This document shows positions 50,225-62,365 of a stretch of DNA of 64,000 nt, in pieces. Under the pieces are notes generated by a model. That model saw nothing but the letters and a program-made list of their open reading frames with translations. It made no database searches and was not told where the DNA came from. This stretch comes from Enchytraeus crypticus (Eukaryota; Annelida; Clitellata; Enchytraeida; Enchytraeidae): contig CAJHZI010000369.1 in the NCBI GenBank assembly GCA_905160935.1, positions 324,001 through 388,000 of the forward strand, read 5' to 3'. The number at the start of each line of letters is the position of its first letter. Within the stretch, counting starts at the first letter, position 1. Made by a program: the position numbers and the translations under genes.

Positions 50225-51559
50225 TGTATTGTTTTCATGTGTATACATGTATGTGTATACATTTAATGTGTATTGTATATATACTAACTTGTAAAGTTAA
50301 AATATGTATCTAATTTTAGCTATTAAATTTTGTTTTAGATTAATGGGTAACATGTCTAGATGGAGCAGATATATGTTCCTCGTGACGTCATTTATTCTAA
50401 CGAAAAAATATAATTTAATGAAATGGATAGAAAGTTTGTTTTAAACTGTTATGAACTATTGAGCTGAAGCTCAAATTCCTGCTACCAACTTCTACGACAT
50501 TTCATCGAGATCTTATTACAATTGATCATTGTTTTTTATTAGCTGTGAAGAGAGTATATATTCATGAACTAATCTTTATTTTCCTCGTCGCCTCTAACAA
50601 GATCTTCACTCGGCTTTCACTCAAGCTCACTAACACTTCGTGAACTAGATAAATTGCACGAAATACCCTGTGGACTGAAATCCACGATAAAGGAGTCCGT
50701 ATATCCATAACGTTTATTGGCCGGTAATGATATCGTTGCAGAATGAAGCCCAATGTAACTTTATTTCATTGCTAATTTACAAACTATATAGGTTTCGAAT
50801 ACTACATTATTAAACATTATTAAGCATTGAAGATCTTAGGATTTCAATAAGAAATCTTTCATTTGGCTGATGTTTAAAGTAAAATTCGATCAGTGATGGA
50901 AAATACACATATTAACATTACATGAACACTCTTTATTCGCTGTATATTTTGCCTGGTAGTTGTTCTACTTATAAATATAGCCAATGGTTGGTTTATTCTT
51001 CAGCAATCCGGACACAACACGGGACACCACACAGTATTACAGAAAAACATGAAAATATATTTGTTTGTATGTACGGTATTATATACATATACACGTACAT
51101 ATATACATAAATCTATAATATATATAATAGAGGTGTAAATAACAAATCACGTAGAAAGAATTGGACCTGTGTCTCTATCTGTGAGTTTTACTTCAGCACT
51201 CTGTTACCTGAGTCTAACTAATACTTTTAGAAATTTGTCTATGGCGATATAAAAAGTGTGAAGTTCATTTTTATTTCCATAAATTACACTCATGACAACG
51301 CAAGAGCTACAGTTTCTTGGCTTAGTTACTAGTGGTAACTAAGTAGTTTTGTACTAGTTTCGCTATTATCCGTATGATTTTAGAAAATGATAGTTAATCT
51401 AATGAATACTAATATTACTACTTTACGTATTGAGGACACGTAAAAAAAGTCTACGCCTATACTACTTAGCGGCTCCATATGATATTTATTAATAGTACAA
51501 GTCGTGGATTCATGCAATGATGTAATATAGTAACTGTCTTCGAAAACAATTTTTAATTT
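50225..51559. other. Unannotated stretch with SINE-a head scrap
   Basis: No gene. At 50988-51035 the minus strand reads GTGTCCCGTGTTGTGTCCGG then GAAGAATAAACCAACC, matching the first ~45 bp of SINE-a. Confidence 0.6.
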
Positions 51560-52803
51560 CATCTCTGAAATATGTAATTATACCTCTAGTTAAGAATAAA
51601 TCTGGCGATTTATCTGACGTTAATAATTACAGAGCAATTGCAATTTCTAATGCATTATCTAAATTGTTTGAATCTTTCATTGCGCAATCAATACATAGCC
51701 TTTCTGATTATGATAATTTTCAGTTTGGGTTTAAGTCTGGCCATTCAACCGGATTATGTACTCATGTACTAAAGCAGACTATCGAGTATTATAGACATCA
51801 TGGAAGTCATGTTGTTACCTGTTTTGCTGATTTCAATAAAGCTTTCGATAAAGTTAATTACTGGAAATTGTTTGGAAAATTACTAGACGATAACATTAAC
51901 ATCAGTATTATATTTATTCTTGCATTCTGGTATTCTAAACAGCAATGCTTTGTTCGATGGCGTAATTCTGTTTCTACTTGTTTTCACATTGGAAATGGTA
52001 CACGTCAGGGAAGTGTACTTTCACCGTATTTGTTCTCTAGATATATACGCGATATTGTTAGAGCTGTAGTAGATACCGGGATTGGTTGTGCAATTAATAA
52101 TAGATTAATTAACATTCTTGCATATGCTGATGATATCGTTCTTATTGCTCCTTTCGTGGAATTTCCAAGATTTAAGTTGGACAATTCTTTTATTAATTAT
52201 GTAACGCAGTTTAAATATTTAGGTCATATTATAACCAATGATGGTCGTGATAATAACGATATACAGCGTGAAATACGTGGTATGTTTATGCGTACGAATA
52301 TATTAAAGCGTAGATTTGCTTATTGCTCTCTTAATGTTAAGAAGGTCCTGTTCAAATCCTATTGTATGTGCTTCTATGATGTGGCACTATGGTCGTCGTT
52401 TACAATAGGTTCAATAGAGAAGTTTCTATCTTGCTATAATAAATGTATTAAAATATTTTTTGGATACAAACGTTACAGCAGCCTAACCATCGCGCTGCTA
52501 GAAACTGGATTGCCTAGTTTTGATACTATCCTATCAAATTACAGATTAAAGTTTAGAATGTGCTTGCTGGATAATGCTAATATGCTAGTTAAGTGTTTTG
52601 ATGTTCTGAGCCTATTATACATGTAGCCTTGTACGCTTAATTCTATAAGTAATTGTTTTAGGCCTATAGCTCAATTTATGCGCAGACTATTTGCTTTTCT
52701 GGTTTTTGTTGCATTGTTCTATGTGCAAGATTCATGTATGGGTTTTTACGCCTGAAATAAAGCAATAAATAAATAAATAAATAAAATAAATAAATAAATA
52801 AAG
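51560..52803 (+). mobile_element. LINE-B, 5'-truncated non-LTR element
   Basis: RT core onward, then a 3' end CCTGAAATAAAGC and an (AATA)n-type tail to 52800. Shares the GAAATAAAG terminus with LINE-A. Confidence 0.85.
51574..52626 (+). pseudogene. LINE-B reverse transcriptase with internal deletion
   Basis: Open from about 51574 (VIIPLVKNKSGDLSDVNNY), through AIAISNALSKLFES, NFQFGFKSGHSTGLCTHVLK, VTCFADFNKAFDKVNYWKLF (catalytic Asp), NGTRQGSVLSPYLFSRYIRD and ILAYADDIVLIAP (YADD). Directly after this, tens of residues seem missing before FINYVTQFKYLGHIITNDGR. It continues to DNANMLVKCFDVLS and a stop at 52624-52626. No stop in 350 codons, but 5' truncation and the deletion make it inactive. 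Confidence 0.87.
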
Positions 52804-53744
52804 TAGCCTATTAACTGTTTTATGCCATGTCTGTACTTTGACATGCTGTTTCTATTACAATTGCTGTACTGTAAATTTCTGCAATTGTCAGAACGAAAAA
52901 CAAATATACGTATAGGCCTATCTTATCATATTTTTATGTCCTTTCAATGACTATTAATAATCCTTGCCTTTAAATGATCCAATGCAGTCTAGTTCACTGA
53001 AGTTAGCGCTGATAAAAGATCACCCTCAAATACATGGTTGTTTATTCATCGCTGTGGTTACGATGTAGACCAAAATAAGAATTTCGAATAGAAGATTGGT
53101 GGGGAGAGCTTAATTGTTATTGTTGAATAGACTTTAAACAGTAAATAAAAGTAATTTTAGTTTTACTCCTTTTAAACTATCCCTAACTCTAATTTTATTC
53201 TTTCTCCTTTTTAATTTTTTAAAAGTAATTTTAATTGTATTACTTTTAAACTATCCCTAGCTCTAACCCCTACCCCTACCCTAACCATAACATACCATAT
53301 TCCTAAGAAACTAATAAAATTTTGTTAAACTTTAAAAAATATAAGTGATTCGAGCCAGAATCGAATCCCGAATCACACGATCTAAATTCTAGCATCTAAA
53401 CCAAGAAGCAACCTAAGCTTCCGGTTGAAACCCGTTGAATAAATGATGTCAACATATCGTATTAGAAAATTGTTATCTATACAAACAAAATCTTGTTCAA
53501 GAATCTTTTTGGGCTTACATCCCAACCACTGCGTTTATTCAAACCTGTCATCACTCGATCTTCCAAGATGATAAACCATCAAGTACTTATCTACCCCGAC
53601 TCGACATAGCATAGCTTCCTTTAATATGAGCACGCTGAAGCTAAAACAATCCAGCCCTGAAGAATTCATACCAGGGATAACGAAACGTTCCATTATAACA
53701 CGATTGGAAAAAAATATTTATTTGTTTAAGCTATAATCGCTATC
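52804..53744. other. Unannotated stretch; tRNA-like scrap
   Basis: No gene. At 53345-53425 the minus strand has GGGATTCGATTCTGGCTC (B-box-like) preceded by TTGGTTTAGATGCTAG, perhaps a tRNA-derived SINE. An irregular CCCTACCCCTACCCTAACC stretch lies at 53268-53288. Confidence 0.5.
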
Positions 53745-53886
53745 GTAAAATAAACTTCTCTTCAGCACATTTCCTTTGCAGATTGGTTTGGGTTAATTGA
53801 TCTGCAGTGATGTATGCCGTGTGGACGTCCCTGACATCATTCTTTGATGAGGAAACGAACGTTAAATCTTTATAATTATTATTAAT
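53745..53886 (+). repeat. LINE-C 3' end, solo
   Basis: AGCACATTTCCTTTGCAGAT, TGATCTGCAGTGATGT, GGACGTCCCTGACATCAT, GATGAGGAAACGAACGTTAA and an ATTATT tail match 42935-43062 closely. Confidence 0.85.
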
Positions 53887-54619
53887 ATTTTAATTTATTA
53901 GTATATTATTAAATAATTTTTAAAGATTGTTCATTTCACAGATCCAAAATAATATAAATAAATAATAAGATTTGCAGAATCTAGACCCCCATTAGTTAAC
54001 GACAATAGTACAGTACGTAACAAAGCTGGAATAGACTTTAATCAGAGAAACAATCCCGTAAAGTTTCTCAGTAAAACTAAATTACGGAATTAAACAAAAT
54101 TGCTATACAATTAATCCACCAACTTTGATCTACCGAAATAAAAATGATTTGCAATGGCTGGAAGAAAGAAAGTGAGTATGTTTTTCTTAATACTATTATC
54201 TTATATTAAATTAAAAATCTAAAATGGGTATTTTAGCTCATGTAGAGTAAAATTTGTGTAAGATAGTTGACAACTTGACATGTAACTTCATGATCTCTCT
54301 GAATAAAATCTGTAAAAAAATGTCTGAATAAAATTACTTTGTGTTTGCATAATTTTCTCAAGGCTTTCCATGATTTAACCTATCAACCTAAGAGTAGCAT
54401 TTATATAAACGCCAATCATATTTGATAAAATTTACTAAGGTACCGGCAAAATAGTCCTAAAGCAAATGCAAAATAGCATTAGGGGTATGTTGTATTTGCA
54501 TTCGGTGTCTGCATGTCATTGAAATTTCTATATCATTTTAGAGATTTAAAGCGATCAACATTACATTTATATCCACCTGTATCTTTCTCTCTCACTCAAC
54601 TCACTCGCTCTCTCTCTCC
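53887..54619. other. Unannotated stretch
   Basis: No gene recognised; CT-rich patch at 54583-54619. Confidence 0.5.
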
Positions 54620-54885
54620 CCAGTCTTCAGCTAAGTGGCAGGTCTGTGGTATATATTAATACTCAGAGTCTGTTCTTTCTCGCTCCAGTTAGAGTATTCC
54701 ATAGATCAACAGGTTAATCTCTTCATAAAAGGCTAGGTCTGCCCATAAAGTAGTTTATAGCTTGAGAAAACTATGTGTTCAGAGGTAGTTTCCCGTTACC
54801 CTCCTCAGATTGTGCTTTTTCGCATATTACCACGCTTGCAGTAAACGATTGGTATATTTTTCAGTGCTCCGGACACAACTTGGTT
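54620..54885 (-). repeat. SINE-b, diverged copy
   Basis: Minus strand keeps CTGAGGAGGGTAACGGGAAA, GATCTATGGAATACTCTAAC and ACCTGCCACTTAGCTGAAG, plus a TGTGTCCGGAGCACTG head scrap. Confidence 0.72.
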
Positions 54886-56289
54886 AATACAATCCTTTGT
54901 ATAGTAAGTATTAAACACAGTTAAATCTATGTTGTTTAATCGTATACTAACGCTCTTCAGTCGTTGTCTAGCCAGTCTGTGAAGACGGCTTTCAATGCAT
55001 ATCTTGCTATGCAGTACATACCGAATTTAAACCTAAAAGAGATTCTTTTCAGGTTTAAATTTGTCTTTAAATCCAGCATTAGCTATCCGAGTTTCTCCAG
55101 GCTCTAAAGGGATCAGAGTCTGCAGCAGCTTAAAACCATCGCACTTCAGGATTTATCCTCTGACAAACAATTACTGAGAAGCTCCTGAAGGACTTAGAGC
55201 AATTGCTTTGCAAACGATGCTTTGCACGCTTTCGTAAGCAGAACTTAAAATTAAAAGTATAAAATCTAGATGTAGCCAGAAATTAAATTCCGTTTCCAGC
55301 GATGGATGATGTGCTTTTACATGTTAGTACTTCGTCATAGCAGGTTAGTTGGTATCTAAGAGCATCTACAGGAGCAGCAAGTATGCCCATCTGTTTTATG
55401 TATGCAAAAATACTTGCTTTCGCTTTCATTAGATTACCTCTAGCCTTTCATAAAGAGAAATGTGAAGGTGTAAATAGGATAGAAGTATGCTGTTTTTGCA
55501 ATGATGATTTCGCGGCAGCTTTCTCACTCTAGAACAATGTTACATATGTTTCAATCATCGCACTCGACCTTAATTATAGCTTTACCATTAGAGCGTAATT
55601 GTCATTACAGAAAGCACGTACCAATGTAAATTCAAACTATCCAGCGCTAAGTTACTTAAAAATTATTGCAATGTTTTATGCCAGAGACCAGACAACTGAA
55701 AAGGACTGAAAAACATTCGCCTTGGGAACAATTTATATATTTAGCTTTTCATTTTGTTGTATTAAAAACCCTTAACAATTCTTCTATTGAAGTAGGGCCT
55801 TGATAGTTTCTAAAATTTTAAATTTTCTAAAAAGGGTTTCGTAAATATCTAGCAAATATATATTTTTTATTTTCCCTCTAATACTTCTTCATAATTTTGT
55901 TATTCTCTAGAACTTAACACAACCTAACACATCCACTACGATGCATCCACTGGCACCAGCCAAATGTCTATGCATATGTCAAGGAATAACTATACCTTAA
56001 GTACAAAGCCATACTTTACATTTTATCATTTCCTTTAACTGGCGTATTTTCACAAAAATACGAAAATTAAAAGTCGCATGTTCTCAACTATAGTTTAAAG
56101 CAAGAGGGATTCGTGCATTAAGCAGATCGTGTAATTAAGATCATGTTTCTTGTGATTAAGCGCAATCTGTATCGGTATGTCATTCCAGTACCTGTGTCTC
56201 TGTTGAACAACTCTATCTTACGGATTCATGAAACCTTGATTTACTTTGTACGAGTTACATTATTTTAAGTTACTAAACAACAGTAACAG

Positions 56290-56290
<1 letters not shown>
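54886..56290. other. Unannotated intergenic stretch
   Basis: No gene or repeat family recognised. Confidence 0.55.

Positions 56291-56352
<62 letters not shown>
56291..56352. repeat. (TA)n microsatellite
   Basis: About 30 TA units, then TATACATACATATATG-type sequence to 56400. Confidence 0.93.
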
Positions 56353-56354
<2 letters not shown>

Positions 56355-56400
56355 CATATATGTATATATATACCGTATATATACTGTATATATATATTAT

Positions 56401-57180
56401 AGACCTAATACTGTAATACCTTTTCGACGACAAAATCGAGAACTGTGAAATGTAGCTCATTCTGTTCAAATACCCCCTTCACTATCCTGGAGAAACTATT
56501 GCGACCCTTACAGAACTGAACCTTCCGTACTTTAATATTTTACGAGTCTGTAATGGATGCCGATATAACTTAAATGTGTAATAATTTACGATTGCAGACG
56601 ATTTATCTGGACTTGATAGACATCGCCACAAAGCGAGCTGATAAAACATTGATGAGAGTCAGTAGATATTTGAGCCCTTAAAATGCAACATAGTGCGAGT
56701 GAAATGAATATACGGTACTGGAGAAATTCTCTGGGGAAAAGCCGATTAGACAAAAGCGCTGAAGACCTAGAAATACTCTATAAAATACGACAACTGAAAT
56801 ATCAGCTTTTTGACGATAGCTTTTAATGCAGAGTAACCTTTTACGAAAAGAAATGTCTTAATTTAAATTAAATTAAGCCTATAGATATTTCATTCTCGGT
56901 ATGATTGAGTAATCCGTATCAAAATTTCTTACGTAAAATAATACGTAGGCCTAATTATTTAGGCCTACTACTTAAATTCGTATAAATAATGTTATTCATT
57001 TAATTTAACTATCGGCATGTTGTAAAATAGATCAACTGTAGCGGCTCGTGGCTGAGAAATTAGCAAAACTCGCTGATAAACAAGAAGTCATGGGTTATGA
57101 ATCATCCCGGTTCTGCATCACATACGTTTTACCGAAACTTAAGTTAAACATAGCGTAGGAGTTTTAAAAAGGTCTGGATA
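56401..57180. other. Unannotated stretch
   Basis: No gene. A decayed tRNA-like phrase (GTGGCTGAGAAATTAGC, then GGGTTATGAATCATCCC) at 57048-57108 may be a SINE head. Confidence 0.5.
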
Positions 57181-57199
57181 TCACGCACACACAAACACA

Positions 57200-57258
<59 letters not shown>

Positions 57259-57300
57259 TATATATATATATAAATATATGCATATATATATTTATTTATA
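57181..57300. repeat. (CA)n then (TA)n microsatellite
   Basis: CA repeats with rare A insertions to 57242, then TA repeats. Confidence 0.92.
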
Positions 57301-57324
57301 AATATATATTCTATAAATATATTT

Positions 57325-57410
57325 TTCCTCAGCTTCGACTGACATTCACCGGACAGGGGCGTCAGGGATTGACGCCCCCTGCCCGGCTAATGTCAGTCAA
57401 AGCTGAGGAA
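57325..57410. repeat. ~40-bp inverted repeat at the AG-LINE 5' boundary
   Basis: Left arm TTCCTCAGCTTCGACTGACA ... CAGGGGCGTCA pairs with TTGACGCCCCCTGCCC ... TCAGTCAAAGCTGAGGAA with about five mismatches and a loop of ~5 nt. The right arm is the GACGCCCC...GCTGAGGAAG block of the AG-LINE family (also at 44430 and, inverted, 20915). Confidence 0.85.
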
Positions 57411-58070
57411 GCCATATGAGAGTGTCCAATAATAAAGGTGAAGTTAATATCACAATAAATGGTACGAAATTGGAACAGGTAAGGAGTTTCAAATATTTGG
57501 GTCATACTATAACCGATGATGGGAAATGCGAGACGGAAATATGCAGTAGGATTGCACAAGCAAAAGCGGCCTTTTGTAGTAGAAAAGAACTATTAACAAA
57601 AAGTCTAAAGAAAGACACAAAGATAAAGATAGTGAAAACTTTGGTTTGGACCACGCTATTGTATGGATGTGAAACATGGACCTTAAGGAAGGAAGATATT
57701 AGGAAACGGGAGGCATTGGAAATGTGGATTTGCAGAAGAATGAAGAGGATTAGCTGGACTCAAAAGGTTACAAATGAGGAAGTCCTGGAGAGAGTTGGCA
57801 CAGATAGACAGTTGATAAATGTATTAAGAAATAGGAAGAAGAGATGGATAGGACACATTCTAAGGGGGGAAGTTCTATTAAAGGAGGTCATAGAAGGTAG
57901 AATGGAAGGAAAAAGAGGCAGGGGCAGGCCGAGATTAGGTATGTTAGATGATTTAAAGACCCACTCATATGTGGAAATGAAGAGGGAGGTGGAATACAGA
58001 GAAGAGTGGAGGCTTTATGTACCATGGACCAGCCAGTAGGCAGTGTACTAAGAGAGAGAGAGATATTTAT
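57411..58070 (+). mobile_element. AG-LINE, best-preserved C-terminal copy
   Basis: Open for 207 codons (57416-58039): [135 protein letters not shown] active site absent; 5'-truncated. 3' end GCCAGTAGGCAGTGTACT plus AAG(AG)n. The lack of stops suggests recent insertion. Confidence 0.87.
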
Positions 58071-58159
58071 TTATTTAAACACACATTCTCACTCAAACAC
58101 ACTGGCTACTATAGATAACCTATTTATGTTAAGGACATTTAAGACAATGAATTTCTTAG

Positions 58160-59075
58160 GCTGTGTACAGACAATAAATACTATCCATCTCAATGCTGAG
58201 AAATGTAGAGTTATGCATATAGGGAATAATAATTTAGAAATTGAGTATACATTGAACAATATTAAACTAAAATCGACAAACAGTGAGAGGGATTTAGGAG
58301 TCTTTGTGGATAGCTCTTTTAAATTTAGTGAAAATTGTAATAAAGTTGTAAATAGTGCTAATTGTGTATTAAGAATGATTAAAAGAACAATTGCATGTAG
58401 AAATAAAGTTATTGTGGTAAGGCTATATTAGGCTCTTGTACGGCCCAAACTTGAATACTACGTTCAGACTTGGTGCCCATATCTTAAGAAAGATATCGAT
58501 AAATTAGAAAGGGTACAAGCCAGAGCAACAAGGCTGGTATTAGACTGCTAAAAACTTAGTTATGAGAATAGATTAAAATTCGTAGGAGTAACCTCATTAA
58601 GTGAGAGAAGAAGTAGAGGAGATTTAATACAAGTTCTTAATATACTCAAAGGCCTCAGCAAAGTTAACCATAGTATTTGGTTTAATTTATCAAACAACAG
58701 AAACACCAGGGGACATATTTATAAACTTAGTAAATTCAAAAGTAGACTAGATTTAAGGAAATTTTTCTTTAGTCAGAGAGTTATAAATGCTTGGAATAGT
58801 TTGCCAAGCGAAGTCGTGGAAGCAGAATCAGTGAATGGTTTTAAAAATAAATATGATAAACATAAGAACATGTAAAGTAGATGCTAATTGCATGTCCAGT
58901 GTTATATTCATAGGCTACGTATAAATTTCCCATATTGACATGAAGTCTGTATGATTTGATTTATATTAATTGGTTTTAGTTAAGAGCCTGATGAGTCTTA
59001 AACAAGCATATAATTGCTTCCTGACTCTGTAATGTTATCTTATGTTAAATGAAACAATTAAAGTCTATAATGTGT
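58160..59075 (+). mobile_element. LINE-F, CR1-like C-terminal fragment and 3' UTR
   Basis: Coding remnant to 58875, then a 3' region that may run to about 59075 (CTGACTCTGTAATGTTATC). It follows the AG tail of the previous LINE by about 90 bp. Confidence 0.75.
58165..58875 (+). pseudogene. LINE-F RT C-terminal domain remnant
   Basis: LNAEKCRVMHIGNNN, KSTNSERDLGVFVDSSFKFS, SANCVLRMIKRTI, an in-frame TAG at 58429-58431, [35 protein letters not shown], a TAA, LKFVGVTSLSERRSRGDLI, RLDLRKFFFSQRVINAWNSL, PSEVVEAESVNGFKNKYDKH, stop. Downstream of the RT active site; typical of CR1-like elements. Two stops. Confidence 0.83.
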
Positions 59076-59089
59076 ATTGCTTGCGTTTA

Positions 59090-59265
59090 GTCATCATCAT
59101 CATCAGTTTCTTTGTGTACTGAAGAGAACATAGGGCGGCAACATTCCTCTATTCTGTTCTGTCTTCAGCAACTCTCACAGCATCTTCCCGTGGATGTTAA
59201 AAGTTTTCAAATCTATGTTGATCGTGCTGAACCAAATACTTCCAGGTCTTACGCTTGCTTTTAGT
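59090..59265 (-). mobile_element. GAT-LINE 3' end
   Basis: Minus-strand match to 5025-5330: a TWKYLVQHDQHRF-like segment, EDAVRVAEDRTE-like and RNVAALCSLQYT, ending in (GAT)4 next to the coding stop. Strongly truncated. Confidence 0.68.
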
Positions 59266-59427
59266 AATGAATTCAAGTACATGCATGTAAATGTATATCA
59301 GATTGACGTTAGAATACTTATTAAAAATGCCTAGTAGCAAAATCGGTAATCCAATACAAACTGAAAATGGAAAAAGGAAAGGTATTTATATACAGTATAT
59401 ATATACATGTATATATATATATATATA

Positions 59428-60216
59428 CACTGCGAGTCATAAAAAAACATGTGCGCAGTATTTCGTGCACAACTTTGACACTTGTGAACCGATTTTGGAA
59501 ATATTTTGAGAATTATAAAGAAGAAGAAAAGTATTAATCTTAAATCCAGTTTTGTGACACTTCTGGTTTATTTTAGACAATAAGAGATGATTTTACAAAC
59601 ATAGTCTGTTTTTGTTGAAATTTTAAAATGGTGTTTACTAATGACAATAACGCGCTAATAAAAAAACTTGTACCTCTTAAAGGGTGATGGTGCACATTGG
59701 TTGATTGCCGAATTTCCAACAAAAAATGGATGCTGGGAGGGCTAGATTGCTTATTAAAGAAATTACGCCGACAAGAAGAAAATAAATAACGTGGACGAGT
59801 TGAAGCAACGCCTGGTGGACGTTTGGCAAGACATGCAACAATCTGTCATTTACAACGCAAAAGATGAGTGGCGCAAGCGTCTCCGAGCTTGTATTCGCGC
59901 CAAAGGAGGACATTTTGAGCATATGCTTTGACAGTTGACAGTAGCTGTATTACACTGTTTGTTTCGTGTGTTTCATTGTTAGTTCCACTGGATTTGTAAA
60001 CATTATGTAGCGATTGATTTACTTAAACTGAATATTGTCAGTCGCGCATATTTTCAAGCACTGCTTCAACGCAAAAATAATACTTAAGAGTCACTTAATG
60101 TTATTTTATAGCAAATGTTTTCCTGATTATACCTATGCAAGAATTTAAAAAATCGGTACACTAATACCAAACTTAGGAGCGAGAGACTGCGCACATGTTT
60201 CTTTTTACTCACAGTG
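59428..60216 (+). mobile_element. Mariner-type deletion derivative (MITE), copy 2
   Basis: Same ends (CACTGCGAGTCATAAAAAAA and inverse CACTGTGAGTAAAAAGAAAC), the same length within 3 bp, and the same retained C-terminal coding (VDELKQRLVDVWQDMQQ, DEWRKRLRACIRAKGGHFEH) as copy 1. TA flanks both ends (59426-59427 and 60217-60218), inside TA repeats. Confidence 0.88.
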
Positions 60217-60284
60217 TATATATATTTAGTCAGGTAGTGCAGTGGTGGGGTGTGGGGAGTGGTGTGTTATTATATTGAGGACTT

Positions 60285-60490
60285 GCAATGCTCTTGAGAT
60301 CATAGAAGGTAGAATGGAAGGAAAAAGAGGCAGAGGCAGGCCGAGATTAGATATGTTAGATGATTTAAAGACCCACGCATATGTGGACATGAAGAGGAAA
60401 GCGGAAGACAGAAAAGAGTGGAGGCGTTATATACCATGGACCTGCCAGTAGGCAGTGCACTAAGAGAGAGAGAGAGAAAGAGAGAGATGA
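60285..60490 (+). mobile_element. AG-LINE 3' end
   Basis: EIIEGRMEGKRGRGRPRLDM, LDDLKTHAYVDMKRKAED, EWRRYIPWTCQ, stop, then CTGCCAGTAGGCAGTGCACT and AAG(AG)n. 5' cut right after the mariner copy region. Confidence 0.86.
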
Positions 60491-60942
60491 ATGCTCAACA
60501 TGTCAGCATATATTTACCATGTATATCTTCACGTGTTAACAGAATGACATTACATAAATTTGAAAGGAAATTATATTTGAAGTAATTATCAAATGATGAT
60601 AAAATAACGTCGTAATTTACATTTAATATAAGTCTATATAAATTATCAAGAGAGGATATCATATATTTACGGGATATCTTACATTATAAATCTATATATC
60701 GAGTAAACACAGACTAATTAAAGTTTCAAGGTGTGAAAGGAAGGCTTTATATCTTCTTAAATATCAAGAAGTATTAATTTTATCGTTTTCTTTAATCGGT
60801 GTGTTAGAAAAGATGACACATCTCAATGCTAAGATGCCTTCTAAGTTATATATTATATTATATTATATATATATATTAAATATATATTATATATTATTTT
60901 ATATATATTAGTATATATTATATATGTTACATATATTATATA

Positions 60943-60990
<48 letters not shown>

Positions 60991-61579
60991 GATATTATAC
61001 AGCGATTTGGAAATCTAATCTTTAATGAAGCAGTTGATCAAATATTAAGCCAATTAGCGATTGTTCGTCATATCAAGGGTCAACGAAATAAAATTAGCGA
61101 AATCAATTCCTATTTTCTAGGTCATGAGAATTCGTTACTGCATTAGCGACTACGCTGAACCGGCTTGCTTACTATACTATGGGGAGGAACATTTTATGGG
61201 ATAAGAGGCCAAAGACCTCTACAATTCTTGCCATGCTTTTTCTTGGAAAAATATCCTTTGAAATGATGGAAAATCACGTACCGTCTGTTTGATAAGTAGT
61301 CTGATCACGTAGGAGATTTTAACAAGCGATCCAATGCGTCTAAAACTATAAGTAATTGTGAGCAACGAAAATGGTAAATTTATAACTTTTCTTGACAAGT
61401 AGGTTGCTGATTATGATACTCCTCGCTAGTGAGGTCGTTAAGTTGATCAAATGAACACCAGTTAAACATAATTTGTGCATAATTTGTAAAGTTATTGATA
61501 AGATTTTATTAAAATAGCGCTTGGTACTTAAAAATCGTACTGAAAAATCATATAATCTGTCTCTCTCTCTCTCTCTCTA
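60491..61579. other. Unannotated stretch with TA block
   Basis: No gene. TA-rich sequence at 60845-61000. Confidence 0.55.
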
Positions 61580-61804
61580 GTTGCCTGAGATGTTACAGGT
61601 CTAAAGCACATACTCCAACCTTTATACTGCATTCACTCTCCATAAGAGACTTGTTGATTAACTAGATATTCCCTTCACATCAGGCTATGCCTTATCCACA
61701 CCGTTTTGCCCATAGGTTGAGAATAATTTGTCTTCTGAGATGGTTTCCCGAAGCCTTGCTCAGAAATAGTACACATGCCGTGTACAGTAGGTCCATTCTT
61801 CAGA
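61580..61804 (-). repeat. SINE-b, diverged copy
   Basis: Minus strand: CTGAGCAAGGCTTCGGGAAA, CCATCTCAGAAGACAAATTA, GGTGTGGATAAGGCATAGCC and a decayed 3' end next to (AG)n. Confidence 0.68.
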
Positions 61805-62365
61805 AAACATAATATACAAAATAAAAGTGAAAGCAGTGCCAAGACAATTTAAATTCAGTATATTTTAAAGGAACAATTTCGATATCTTAAGTTATGCTAC
61901 TGATATAACCAAACGCTTAGTGTAGAATAGATACTTGCACATATAGTTGCCTATAACTTATTGAATAGCTTGTAAAAGACGAAAAAGCTAAATTTTCTTC
62001 AAGCATTCTGCTAAATTTTACCATTATGTGAAAATATTTCTTCAACGATAGGTTACCAAATTAGACTGAAAACTTTTGAAATCTGTCTGCAATTATTGTT
62101 TACCTTTAACATAGTCCTACTTGTAGATTGTATGTTCAACACAGAGTTAATCAATAATTGTAATTATCCAACGCTGTCTTCGCGAAAATTATGCCTTTTA
62201 GCACACGTGAATTAACCCCATCTGGTCTTTTAAAGAAGTAAAGATTTCTTCACTACCCTATTTTCTAGCATCGCTTGGTCACTAGACATGAAAAGTAGTA
62301 TCCAAAAGTGAGTTCGGCAACAATTTTATTATTATTTTACCCCAGGAGGACATTCTTCCTTTTAA
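61805..62365. other. Unannotated stretch
   Basis: No gene recognised. Ends at the TTAA target of the piggyBac element. Confidence 0.55.
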
